Positions 1 to 7,709 are shown, numbered from the stretch's first letter. The stretch: DNA of 22,728 nucleotides from DAOPZJ01 sp964587625 (GCA_964587625.1 CAZPLU010000037.1:1-22728); one strand, 5' to 3'. The notes: generated from the sequence alone by a model not told the origin. Numbers and translations are program-made.

Positions 1-69
1 TTCCTGTCCCTCTCTATTTGCTTGAACTTTTTCACGGAAACAGGAAAAGAACCTCAAGCATTCGACCGT

Positions 70-98
70 TTGCAATCCCGCCTCGTATATGTTATAAT
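70..98 (+). promoter_or_regulatory. Sigma-A-type promoter of rpe
   Basis: A TTGCAA -35 (70-75) and a perfect TATAAT -10 (93-98) are separated by 17 bases, the optimal spacing. Transcription would start near 105, about 65 bases before the rpe start codon at 169. It lies inside the open frame that runs upstream of 169, which argues against the longer reading of rpe. The first 69 bases of the window show no gene I can support. Confidence 0.7.
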
Positions 99-168
99 AC
101 TTATACTTTTGGGCGGGGTTTCCGGTTTTTTCCCGGCGCTCTCCTCTCAAGATGTATTGGGAGCCGAC

Positions 169-828
169 ATGAAAAAAATTAAAATCGCACCCTCCATCCT
201 CTCCGCCGATTTTTCCGCGCTGGCGGCCGACTGCGCGTCAGTCATGCAAAACGGGGCGGATTTACTCCATGTGGATGTGATGGACGGTCACTTTGTACCC
301 AACATCAGCTTTGCGTTTCCGATTATCGCCTCGCTGCGTCCGCACAGCGACGCTTTTTTCGATGTCCACATCATGATCAGTCGGCCGCAAAACTATATCA
401 AAAGATTCGCAGAGGCCGGCGCCGACGGGATCACGTTTCATCTTGAAGCCGAAGGCGATCCGTTCAAAACCGCAGAAATGATACGCGAAGCCAAAAAACT
501 TGTCGGGGTTTCGATCAAACCCAAGACGCCTGCCGAGGCGATTTTTCCCCTGATTTCGATTGTCGATCTCGTGTTGGTCATGACCGTGGAACCCGGTTTC
601 GGCGGACAGCACTTTATGGCCGATATGTTGCCGAAAATTTCGGCCGTCCGCGCCGAGGCCGACCGCATCGGAAAAAGCGATTTGATTTTAGAGGTAGACG
701 GCGGCATCGACGAAAAAACAGCTCCGCTCGTCATCCGGGCCGGAGCCGATCAGCTTGTCGCGGGATCTTATATTTTTAACGCGAAAGACCGCAAAACGGC
801 GATCGCATCGCTGCGTGCAATCGGGTGA
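169..828 (+). CDS. rpe: Ribulose-phosphate 3-epimerase
   Basis: Interconverts D-ribulose 5-phosphate and D-xylulose 5-phosphate in the cytoplasmic pentose phosphate pathway. The 219-residue product has the family's usual length. Family motifs are visible in order: IAPSILSADF (6-15), HVDVMDGHFVPN (34-45), FDVHIM (64-69), EPGFGGQ (141-147), VDGGI (176-180) and a phosphate-binding AGS near 198-200. The metal ligands and acid/base residues expected for the family, H34, D36, H67 and D177, are all present. The frame stays open back to 22, but a strong promoter sits in that stretch and the protein family begins at the MKKIKIAPS sequence, so I start at 169, preceded by a modest GGGAG site. The gene converges on the MecA-like gene with only six bases between the stops. 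Its usual neighbour rsgA may lie upstream of the window. Confidence 0.95.
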   Translation: MKKIKIAPSILSADFSALAADCASVMQNGADLLHVDVMDGHFVPNISFAFPIIASLRPHSDAFFDVHIMISRPQNYIKRFAEAGADGITFHLEAEGDPFKTAEMIREAKKLVGVSIKPKTPAEAIFPLISIVDLVLVMTVEPGFGGQHFMADMLPKISAVRAEADRIGKSDLILEVDGGIDEKTAPLVIRAGADQLVAGSYIFNAKDRKTAIASLRAIG

Positions 829-834
829 TCGTAT

Positions 835-1341
835 TTATCTCTGGGGTCTCAGCAGCTTGCCGAACACATCACCGTCGGCAATCAACAAAAAATCCGAAAA
901 ACAGACGCTCTCGTCGAGATCCTCCCGCAATACGGCAAATTCGGAGATGATCTCCGACTTTTGCTCATCCAGCGCCAAAAAAAATCGGTTGCCGCTTTCA
1001 AACAGTTTCGCCGCGCCGGTCACGGCGCCCAATTCCTCGCCGCACCGCTCCGCGAGTTCATACAGATCCGAAAGCCGTCTGAACTCATAAACCACGCGCT
1101 TGGGCTGCGATGTCCTGATCAAAATACGGCAGCCGTTTTTGCGCCGATACGCATTGACAAAATATTTGTCCGCACCGGGGAAATCGAATCTCCGCTTGCA
1201 GCCGCGGATTAAATCGGCGACCAGACGGCGGGTCGGCTCATTGGAATAGTCCAAAGACGGAAAATCCAGCCCATATGCGGCGAGTTCCTCGGCGCTGATC
1301 GAAATGATAAAATTGTTTTCGGTTGTCGCGGTGATCTTCAT
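835..1341 (-). CDS. MecA-like adaptor protein (divergent)
   Basis: A 168-residue protein that resembles the MecA/YpbH adaptor family, whose members hand substrates to the ClpC ATPase for unfolding or proteolysis. The N-terminus (MKITATTENNFIISISAEEL) has the shape of the MecA N-domain, a short beta strand followed by an acidic, substrate-recruiting segment. The C-terminal half, with VVYEFRRLSDLYELAERC, a middle LFESGNRFFLAL strand and the SEFAVL helix, follows the MecA C-domain pattern. It is shorter than typical MecA (about 210-240 residues) because the acidic linker is nearly absent. An AGGAAGAG site lies upstream of the ATG. It is transcribed divergently from rnfC with about 80 bases between the starts. 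The family call rests on pattern similarity only; no catalytic residues exist to test it. Confidence 0.6.
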   Translation of the reverse strand: MKITATTENNFIISISAEELAAYGLDFPSLDYSNEPTRRLVADLIRGCKRRFDFPGADKYFVNAYRRKNGCRILIRTSQPKRVVYEFRRLSDLYELAERCGEELGAVTGAAKLFESGNRFFLALDEQKSEIISEFAVLREDLDESVCFSDFLLIADGDVFGKLLRPQR

Positions 1342-1423
1342 GTTTTATGTTCTCTTCCTTTCAAAGGATATACTTCGATTCTAAACCGATCCAGTCCGAT
1401 TTTCAAGAGGTGGTTTTTGGCAT

Positions 1424-2716
1424 ATGCCCGACATCAGAGACCGCGGTATCGTTTTAAGACAGCGTAAAAATTCGATTTTAACCGCTCCCATAAAGGAATA
1501 TCACGCAAGCGCACACCTGTCCGTTCCGATTTCATTCAACGCCGAGGTGCTTTTTGCCATCGGCTCAAGGATCAAACAAAACGATCTTATGGCGGTTGAC
1601 GAGGAAACCGGCATCCGCGTTTTTTCGCCCTGCGACGCGACATTGGACAGCATCGTTCCCGCCGAACACCCCGTACTCGGCAAATGTGACCTGTTAAACC
1701 TCACCGTTCAATCCCCGCGGGCAAACGCAAATACCCAACTCAAACTCGGCGACGCGGAACTCTCCTACCAATCCGTCTCCGGCATACTCGACACCCTCGA
1801 CGCACGACCCCTCGCGCACAAGCTCAAAGAATTTTCGACCGGCAGGATCACCATCCTCGCGGCTGACGCCATTCAGGATCAGCCGTTTGTCTGCAATGAG
1901 GCGGGCGTGCTTTACCATCACTATCCGCTTGTGGAGGAGGGACTCAAACTCGCCGCACAGCTTTGCAACATCAAAAAAACCCAGGTCTTTACTTATTATC
2001 GGCGGGATCGTTCCGAGCCGGAGTTCAAATTCGACAGCCGGTTTACCGTCGTCTGCGGGAAATATCCCGCAAGATATCCCTTTCTTGAAAAAAATAAAAA
2101 GAAGATCGGTTTTATCAGCGCCCAGGCATGTGTCGATTTGGCCAAGTTGTTTCATACGGGGGAACAGCAGTTGACGACGGTTGTCACAATCGCCGGACAG
2201 CACATCACAGAGCCGTGCAATGTCCGCGCGCCCCTCGGAACACCGATCGGAGAACTGATCGATTTTTGCAAACCGGACAGCAGTCCGGCGGCGGTTGTCA
2301 TCGGCGGACCGATGACAGGTAAATGCACCGAGGATTTGACAACCCCGCTTTATCCGGGTATGAGCGCAATTTTATTGACGGAGCCGATTTCCATCCGTGA
2401 AATGACCAACTGCTGGGGGTGCGGTGAGTGCGTCCGCTGCTGCCCGCAAGCGCTGATGCCACTCTACATCGCCCGGTTTTCGCGGCATTCAAAACTGTCC
2501 GACTGCAAGGATTTCGGCGCCCTGCGCTGCATCGAATGCGGTTGCTGCAGTTTTGTCTGCACCGGCGGTTTGGATCCGCTATCCTTCATTAAAGACGCAA
2601 AGGAACAACTCCAATCCGGCAGGATAAGCCGGAAGCAGGAATTGCCGCAGCGGCGTCACCCGATCACCTCAGATCCGTCCGCGCCTCAATTGGAAAAAGG
2701 AGGGGGCAGAGAATGA
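1424..2716 (+). CDS. rnfC: RnfC-like subunit lacking the flavin/NADH motif
   Basis: A 430-residue peripheral subunit of an Rnf-type ion-translocating electron transfer complex. The C-terminal half is canonical: a GGPMTGK turn (294-300), then two [4Fe-4S] motifs with spacing C-x2-C-x2-C-x3-C at C330/C333/C336/C340 and C369/C372/C375/C379. The N-terminal barrel-sandwich region (about 25-95) also fits RnfC. The central domain is unusual. Where normal RnfC has a GGAGFPT loop that binds FMN and NADH, the aligned segment (about 125-131) reads LDARPLA, and the following ECEP motif is replaced by QDQP (151-154). So this subunit probably cannot oxidise or reduce NADH in the usual way. The start is preceded by AAGAGGTGG. 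It is the first gene of the operon, and its stop overlaps the rnfD start by four bases. Confidence 0.85.
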   Translation: MPDIRDRGIVLRQRKNSILTAPIKEYHASAHLSVPISFNAEVLFAIGSRIKQNDLMAVDEETGIRVFSPCDATLDSIVPAEHPVLGKCDLLNLTVQSPRANANTQLKLGDAELSYQSVSGILDTLDARPLAHKLKEFSTGRITILAADAIQDQPFVCNEAGVLYHHYPLVEEGLKLAAQLCNIKKTQVFTYYRRDRSEPEFKFDSRFTVVCGKYPARYPFLEKNKKKIGFISAQACVDLAKLFHTGEQQLTTVVTIAGQHITEPCNVRAPLGTPIGELIDFCKPDSSPAAVVIGGPMTGKCTEDLTTPLYPGMSAILLTEPISIREMTNCWGCGECVRCCPQALMPLYIARFSRHSKLSDCKDFGALRCIECGCCSFVCTGGLDPLSFIKDAKEQLQSGRISRKQELPQRRHPITSDPSAPQLEKGGGRE

Positions 2717-3669
2717 AATTCATCAAGACCTCCCCCCCTTTTATCAGTTCCGGGAAACACCAGAATGCCTCGATGAAGCGAATGATCGTCTGCCTCGGTT
2801 TGATCCTGCTGTACGCGACATTCTTCTTCGGTCTCAGAGTCCTTGTCAATGCCGCCGTCTGCATATTCGCATGTGAATTGTCCGAATTCATCATATCGCG
2901 GATGGTTCGGCTGCCCGACACCGCAAAAGACCTCTCGGCGGTCGTGACCGCGCTGATCATCGTGCTGCTGCTTCCGGCAACCGCCCCGCTTTGGCTGATT
3001 CTCACCGCCGGCGTTTTCGCGATTTTTGTCGCCAAAGCTGTCTTCGGAGGCCTGGGACACAATCTCTTCAATCCGGCCGCCTGCGCGATTGCCTTTGTCA
3101 CGGTTTGTTGGCCGAAAACCGTTTTTCAATATCCGACATCCCCCCAGATTCTCCCCGTGTTTTCCTCCGATCTTTCAACCGTGACCTTCGGTTCTTCGGT
3201 GCTCGCGTATGTCAACGCGGGCGGCGTTGCGCCGTACCGTCTGTCCGATATCTTTTTGGGCGCGACGCCTGCGGCGGTCGGAACGGGTTGCGGTCTGCTA
3301 ATCCTGTTTTGTTATGCATATCTTGTATTTAAACGCGTGATCAGGTGGAAAACCACCGCGGCCTTTTTGCTCACGTTTGCGATTTTAGCCGCACTGCTGC
3401 CGCGCGCCGGTCTGTGGTATATCTCGCTGTATTCCGAGTTGTTTTCGGGTTATCTGCTGTTTGCGGCGGTTTTTATGCTGACCGACCCCTCCACCTCGCC
3501 GAAGTCCGATATCGGCGCCATCGCATACGGCGTCATTTGCGCGATCGCGGTTATACTGATGAGGCGATACGGCGTCTACGAGGAGAGCTTATGCTTTGCG
3601 TTGATTATCTGCAATGCGGTTGCGCCGACCTTCGACAGATGGATCGCCGGACTTTCCCTAAGACGGTGA
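2713..3669 (+). CDS. rnfD: RnfD-like membrane flavoprotein subunit
   Basis: A 318-residue integral membrane subunit of an Rnf-type complex. Several hydrophobic segments are visible (about 25-55, 75-112, 118-135, 185-206, 213-232, 242-256, 268-282). Conserved RnfD/NqrB signatures are intact: FGGLGHNLFNPAACA (111-125), LGATP (182-186), whose T185 corresponds to the threonine that carries covalent FMN, and MLTDPSTSPKSDIGA (255-269). Unlike RnfC, RnfE and RnfA here, nothing essential seems lost. A GGAGGGGG site lies just before the ATG, and the start overlaps the rnfC stop (ATGA), so the two are probably translationally coupled. Canonical clostridial order puts rnfG next; here only about 45 bases separate it from rnfE. 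Covalent flavinylation would need an ApbE-type enzyme, which is not in this window. Confidence 0.92.
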   Translation: MKFIKTSPPFISSGKHQNASMKRMIVCLGLILLYATFFFGLRVLVNAAVCIFACELSEFIISRMVRLPDTAKDLSAVVTALIIVLLLPATAPLWLILTAGVFAIFVAKAVFGGLGHNLFNPAACAIAFVTVCWPKTVFQYPTSPQILPVFSSDLSTVTFGSSVLAYVNAGGVAPYRLSDIFLGATPAAVGTGCGLLILFCYAYLVFKRVIRWKTTAAFLLTFAILAALLPRAGLWYISLYSELFSGYLLFAAVFMLTDPSTSPKSDIGAIAYGVICAIAVILMRRYGVYEESLCFALIICNAVAPTFDRWIAGLSLRR

Positions 3670-3714
3670 GCGTTGAAAATTTTCAAATCGCCGCTGTGAA
3701 AGGATGAACCGAAT

Positions 3715-4545
3715 ATGCCCGACAAAAAGATCCCCGCCCCGAAAAAATTCAAAAGGAAACTGCCGGCTTATCGTCGGCGGCTGCGCGGCGCTTTTGACAG
3801 GCAGCTCGACCGGGTTGTGGTTCAAAGCGCCAAAAACACGATGCGCGGATTTGCCCGAACCGTTAATATCAGACCGGAAGAGGATTATTATTATGACGAG
3901 CGCATGCATGAAACCAGCGCGAAAAACGTGTTTCGAAACGGTCTCTTGCTCAACAACCCCGTGCTGTTCAACGCCTTGGGCGTCACGATTTTGATCGGCG
4001 CCTGCGACACACTCGCCAAAGCGCTGTTGGTTTCGGGCGTGACATTGGCGCTGCTGCTCGCCGCGGAACTGCTGACGTCTCTGTTTTACAAGGATCTCGA
4101 AGCCCATTATCGCATGACCGCGTATGTCCTGACCGCCGCCATACTTCTTGCGTTGATCGGCCCGCCGATTTTCAACCGTTTCCCCGCCCTGGTCTCCTCG
4201 CTCGGCATCTATCTGCCGCTCATTTGCATCACCGGTCTCATCACCGTCCGCTGCGAGACATTTGCCTCTGTCAACACCGCCGGAATGGCAATTATGGATG
4301 CCGTCGGATGCTCCTGCGGTTTTGCGGGCGTTGCGATCCTCATGGGAGTCCTGCGCGAATTCATCGCCTCGAACTCTTTCGCGGGGGTCGTGATTGGGGG
4401 AGGGCATTCATTTCCCGCCGCTTCAATGACTTTTTTCGCGTTTTTATTGCTCGGTTTGCTCTCGGCGGTCGCCCAGCGCCTCAGACGGTTATGGCTGAGA
4501 CGCCGTCAATCGGAATCGGACGATGCCGTCAAAAATCCGCTCTGA
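3715..4545 (+). CDS. rnfE: RnfE-like membrane subunit without cluster cysteines
   Basis: A 276-residue integral membrane subunit homologous to RnfE/NqrD. The core is clear: LLLNNPVLFNALG (77-89), LGIYLPLI (163-170), ETFASVNT (181-188) and GVLREF (211-216), with about six membrane segments. In the family, RnfE and RnfA each give two cysteines to a [2Fe-2S] cluster inside the membrane. Here the first (the LGLCP motif) is T91 and the second (the VNC motif) is G174. C171 and C180 lie nearby but not at the family positions. The protein also carries a very basic N-terminal extension of about 63 residues; M64 (base 3904) would match the usual start but has no well-placed ribosome site, while ATG 3715 has AAAGGA ten bases upstream. 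It follows rnfD after 45 bases and precedes rnfA. Confidence 0.85.
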   Translation: MPDKKIPAPKKFKRKLPAYRRRLRGAFDRQLDRVVVQSAKNTMRGFARTVNIRPEEDYYYDERMHETSAKNVFRNGLLLNNPVLFNALGVTILIGACDTLAKALLVSGVTLALLLAAELLTSLFYKDLEAHYRMTAYVLTAAILLALIGPPIFNRFPALVSSLGIYLPLICITGLITVRCETFASVNTAGMAIMDAVGCSCGFAGVAILMGVLREFIASNSFAGVVIGGGHSFPAASMTFFAFLLLGLLSAVAQRLRRLWLRRRQSESDDAVKNPL

Positions 4546-4592
4546 ATCCGATTGAAACGGGATTTCGGCAATCACGAAAGGATGGGTTGATT

Positions 4593-5228
4593 ATGAGTGA
4601 TTTTGCGCGTTTTATGACCATGGCAATCGCCGTGATCTTCGCCGAGAATTTGTTTTTTTCCCGCGCACTCGGCGCCGAAGTCGTGATTCGCATCATGGCG
4701 CACCCAAAGGATTTTATAAAATTCGGATTGATTCTCACCTCCGTGACGGTCTTGTCCTCGGTGATGGGCTGGATGATCGACAGCGCGATCACAGCGCTCC
4801 GGTTTACGGTATATGCCTCGTATTATGTCGGAAAATCGCTGGCCTATGTCGTCGCGCTGATCATGGTATATTTGCTGGTCAATGCCCTGCTCCGCCGTTT
4901 CACGCCCGTTTTTCACCGCAGTATCTCAAGAGTTCTCTCTATCGCGGTGTTTAACACCGCCGCGCTCGGTGCGCCTCTGCTTTTGACCCGTCTTCGCCCC
5001 GCTTTACTGACGGGACTGGCCGGCAGCAACTTTTTGGGCGCGGTGATTTTCGGCATTGCGGTCGGCATCGGATTCATGTTCGCGCTCTTATTGATGATGG
5101 AGGGGAACCGCCAGATTGAAGCGGTGGACCTGCCCGATGCGTTTGACGGGCTGCCTGTGCGTTTCATCTACATCGGTCTGCTCGCGCTCGCCTTCGCGGG
5201 CGTCGCCGGTCGTCAGACCTTGCTCTAA
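4593..5228 (+). CDS. rnfA: RnfA-like membrane subunit without cluster cysteines
   Basis: A 211-residue, strongly hydrophobic protein that matches RnfA/NqrE in length, six-helix pattern and C-terminal signature (LPDAFDGLPVRFI at 180-192, normally a DVPKAFRGAPIALI-like stretch). RnfA normally carries LGLCP in its first helix and TNCAVLG in its fourth, giving two of the four cysteines of an intramembrane [2Fe-2S] cluster. Here these read LGAEV (E29 at the cysteine position) and FNTAALG (T122). The protein has no cysteine at all. The frame is open upstream to 4224, but GAAAGGATGGG before ATG 4593 and the family N-terminus fix the start. It follows rnfE after 47 bases. In clostridial operons rnfB comes next; here the next gene is an unrelated membrane-anchored hydrolase. 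Confidence 0.82.
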   Translation: MSDFARFMTMAIAVIFAENLFFSRALGAEVVIRIMAHPKDFIKFGLILTSVTVLSSVMGWMIDSAITALRFTVYASYYVGKSLAYVVALIMVYLLVNALLRRFTPVFHRSISRVLSIAVFNTAALGAPLLLTRLRPALLTGLAGSNFLGAVIFGIAVGIGFMFALLLMMEGNRQIEAVDLPDAFDGLPVRFIYIGLLALAFAGVAGRQTLL

Positions 5229-5254
5229 TACAAAATCATATAGGGGGTAACGCA

Positions 5255-6427
5255 ATGAAGGTCAAACGTTCGAAGTATATGTACAAAAAAAAGCGTCCGT
5301 GGAAGACCGTCGCGGTGTTGGTCATTTGTATTGCGGCGCTGTTCGGACTCGGCTGGCTGCTGTCTTCCGCACTGCCCGGGCTGTCACCCCCGGTTGTGTC
5401 GTCCGTTTTATCCGAGGTTTCTGCGCCCATGACTTCTTCGGCGATTTCGTCTGAAACGGAGTCGGTGCCGTCTGAACCGATTTCGCAGGTCACGACGCCC
5501 TCCGAGACCTCTGAGCCGATTTCAGGCGTCAAAGCCGTATCGCCGCAGGGCAACGCGCTCTATGACGACGGTGCGCTGACTTTGTTTTGCGTCGACGCGA
5601 AAGCCGCCGGTGCCGATACGGTCATCATTGACGTCAAAACCGCCGATTCCTATGTGATTTATACCGACGTCGGCTACAGCAAGACCGTCGGCGCATCCGC
5701 ACCCGAGTATGCCGCGATCGCGACCTCCGGCGGCGTCGATCCGCTCTATGCAGCCCGAAAGGATCTCCACGGCGCCGTCGGCGTCATCAAAGCCGCCGGT
5801 CTGAAAGCCGTGGCGCGCATCAACTGCTTTATGGACTATAACGCCGGGCGCATCCTAAAAGGCGCAAGGACAGTGACAGCCGGCGGTTCGACTTGGATCG
5901 ACGATTCTGCCGCCAACGGCGGCCACAGCTGGCTCAACCCCTATTCCGAAGCCGCCATTCACTATAATTTGACCATTGCCTCCGACTGCGCCGCGGCCGG
6001 GTTTGACGCTGTGATCGCCGACTTTGTGCAATTCCCGGTCGGCTTCTCGCTCGGACTGATTGATTACGGCCCCGAGGCAAGTTCCGTGACCCGCGCACAG
6101 ATTTTAACCCGATTTATGCAGTCGATGATTGACAACACGGACATTCCGGTCTTTTTGACCGTACGCAACCTGACCGCCGAGGGCTCATGGGAATTCGGAG
6201 GAAACCCTTTCAATTATCAAATCACAGGGCTTGCGGGTTATGTCGCCATACTCAACGCCCCGGAGACGCCGCGCAAAAACGCCGCTGCTCTAATGACCGC
6301 CGAGACCGCCGGGGTTGCCGCAGCCGCTCTCCCGGCGGACAAAAACATCATTTTCGCCGTCGTCGCGTCTCAAAATGACACATCCGCCCTGACCGGCTTT
6401 GAACAATATGCACAACTTATCAAATAG
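5255..6427 (+). CDS. Membrane-anchored putative glycoside hydrolase (DUF4015-like)
   Basis: A 390-residue protein with a short basic N-terminus, one membrane anchor or uncleaved signal (about 18-36), a Ser/Thr/Pro/Glu-rich linker (about 45-88) and an extracytoplasmic catalytic-like domain. That domain fits the DUF4015 putative glycoside hydrolase group, a TIM-barrel family: TVIIDVKTADSYVIY, GLKAVARINCF, the WLNPYSEAA segment, a DAVIADFVQFP strand and PVFLTVRNLT appear in the expected order. Acidic residues at barrel strand ends (the D of IIDVK and the D of VIADF) are candidates for the active site. An AGGGGG ribosome site precedes ATG 5255. It follows rnfA after 26 bases and may share its transcript. 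The substrate is unknown; a cell-wall or exopolysaccharide polymer is only inference. Confidence 0.7.
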   Translation: MKVKRSKYMYKKKRPWKTVAVLVICIAALFGLGWLLSSALPGLSPPVVSSVLSEVSAPMTSSAISSETESVPSEPISQVTTPSETSEPISGVKAVSPQGNALYDDGALTLFCVDAKAAGADTVIIDVKTADSYVIYTDVGYSKTVGASAPEYAAIATSGGVDPLYAARKDLHGAVGVIKAAGLKAVARINCFMDYNAGRILKGARTVTAGGSTWIDDSAANGGHSWLNPYSEAAIHYNLTIASDCAAAGFDAVIADFVQFPVGFSLGLIDYGPEASSVTRAQILTRFMQSMIDNTDIPVFLTVRNLTAEGSWEFGGNPFNYQITGLAGYVAILNAPETPRKNAAALMTAETAGVAAAALPADKNIIFAVVASQNDTSALTGFEQYAQLIK

Positions 6428-6439
6428 GGGGGAATGAGC

Positions 6440-7156
6440 ATGAGAGCCATCGTACTTGCCGCCGGAAAAGGCACCCGTCTTTTGCGCGAAGGAGACGACT
6501 TTCCCAAAGCCATGAAGCCGCTGCGCGGCAAACCGATTTTGGGCTATGTCTTAACCGCCCTCGAATTCCTCGACAAAAAGGACATCTTCGTCGTGGTCGG
6601 CTATAAGCGGGAAAAAGTATCGGAGGTCTTCAGCGGCTACAATTTCGTCGTTCAGGACGAACAGCTCGGAACGGGTCATGCCGTCAAGGTGTGCGAGCAA
6701 TCGTTTGGGGATTATGACGGCCCGGTATTGATTATGCTCGGCGATATGCCGATGTTCAAGCCGCAGACCCTGCTGGATATGTTTGCGTTGCAAAAGGTGA
6801 CCGGCGGATGTGTAATTTTGACCGCAATCAGCGAGCGCAAGCTCCCCTACGGGCGCATTATACGCGACGAAAACGGGAAATTTATCGGAGTGGTCGAGGA
6901 AAAGGACTGTACCCCCGAACAAAAACAGATCAGAGAACTCAACCCGAGCATCTATGTATTCGACGCCAAGCAACTTTTTTCCGCACTCGGCGAACTGCGT
7001 ACCGATAACGCCCAAAATGAATATTACTTAACCGACGTTCCGGCCATTTTACAAAAGCGCGGTGTTCCGGTCACGACCCATACGATCCGAGACGACATTC
7101 AAATCATCGGCGTCAACACCGAGCAAGACCTCGAGCTCTGCGCTCAATATCTATGA
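6440..7156 (+). CDS. Stand-alone GlmU-type nucleotidyltransferase
   Basis: A 238-residue sugar-phosphate nucleotidyltransferase, about the size of the pyrophosphorylase half of GlmU, which makes UDP-N-acetylglucosamine from UTP and GlcNAc-1-phosphate. Visible motifs are AIVLAAGKGTR (nucleotide-binding loop), PKAMKPLRGKP, QDEQLGTGHAV (the uracil/sugar loop typical of GlmU), MLGDMP (metal aspartate), LPYGRIIRDENG, ELNPSIYVF and NEYYLTD. The left-handed beta-helix acetyltransferase half of bifunctional GlmU is missing; the frame stops cleanly after the first domain. I chose ATG 6440 over 6434 because the GGGGGG ribosome site (6427-6432) sits seven bases before it. It starts 12 bases after the hydrolase gene and its stop overlaps the SLOG gene. 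A different UTP- or CTP-dependent sugar nucleotidyltransferase is possible. Confidence 0.8.
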   Translation: MRAIVLAAGKGTRLLREGDDFPKAMKPLRGKPILGYVLTALEFLDKKDIFVVVGYKREKVSEVFSGYNFVVQDEQLGTGHAVKVCEQSFGDYDGPVLIMLGDMPMFKPQTLLDMFALQKVTGGCVILTAISERKLPYGRIIRDENGKFIGVVEEKDCTPEQKQIRELNPSIYVFDAKQLFSALGELRTDNAQNEYYLTDVPAILQKRGVPVTTHTIRDDIQIIGVNTEQDLELCAQYL

Positions 7157-7668
7157 TCGGCGATCATAGAGCGGTCACCGCCTGTTTTACCGGACACCGC
7201 CCGGACAAGCTGTCAAAAGGAAACCTTCCGTTGATTGGCGAAGCGCTGAACCGGGAACTGGCCGCCTGCATCCGGGGCGGACGTCATCGATTCATCTGCG
7301 GCATGAGCCGGGGGTTTGACCTGATGTGCGCGCGTGCCGTGATCAAAGCCAAGTGGGAATATCCCAACGTTTTTTTGGAACTCGCCCTGCCCCACGCCGA
7401 CCAGGCCGACCGATGGAGCGAAGCCGACAAAAACGCATATCAGCATATCGTCGAACGGGCCGATCTTGTCACCTGTCTTTCGCCGAATTACGTCCGGGGC
7501 TGCATGCACGCCCGAAACCGCTATATGATCGACAACGCGTCGCTTTTGATCGCCTATTTCGACGGCACGCCGGGCGGCACCGCAAGCACCGTCGGGCTGG
7601 CTGAAAAGCGGAATATGGAAATTCATAATCTTTTCGACAAGGTCGGAGCGAATCTTTCAATGAGGTAA
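7153..7668 (+). CDS. YpsA-like SLOG-fold protein (DUF1273 type)
   Basis: A 171-residue protein of the SLOG superfamily, Rossmann-like proteins that bind nucleotides or nucleotide-derived ligands. Signature segments are FTGHRPDK (12-19), the glycine-rich loop CGMSRGFDL (49-57), ELALPHADQADRWS (76-89), SPNYVRGCMHARNRYM (110-125) and FDGTPGGTAST (136-146). These match the YpsA/DUF1273 group, whose Bacillus member has been tied to cell division and stress; the biochemical role is unsettled. The ATG overlaps the stop of the nucleotidyltransferase gene (ATGA), so it is translationally coupled. About 88 bases of low-complexity DNA follow before dut, so this may end the transcription unit. Nothing links it directly to a defence system here, although SLOG proteins do occur in such contexts. 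Confidence 0.78.
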   Translation: MIGDHRAVTACFTGHRPDKLSKGNLPLIGEALNRELAACIRGGRHRFICGMSRGFDLMCARAVIKAKWEYPNVFLELALPHADQADRWSEADKNAYQHIVERADLVTCLSPNYVRGCMHARNRYMIDNASLLIAYFDGTPGGTASTVGLAEKRNMEIHNLFDKVGANLSMR

Positions 7669-7709
7669 TCGATACTGAATAATACCGAAATTTTTTATTT
7701 TTTCGTCCA

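Noticed and set aside
22..168. Longer rpe reading with a hydrophobic N-terminal segment
   Set aside because: The stretch holds a consensus promoter and is absent from the epimerase family; it would wrongly suggest a membrane-anchored enzyme.
3704..3994. Alternative-frame ORF at the start of rnfE with a hydrophobic patch, possible rnfG remnant
   Set aside because: No FMN-attachment motif and no family similarity by eye; the overlapping RnfE frame explains the stretch.
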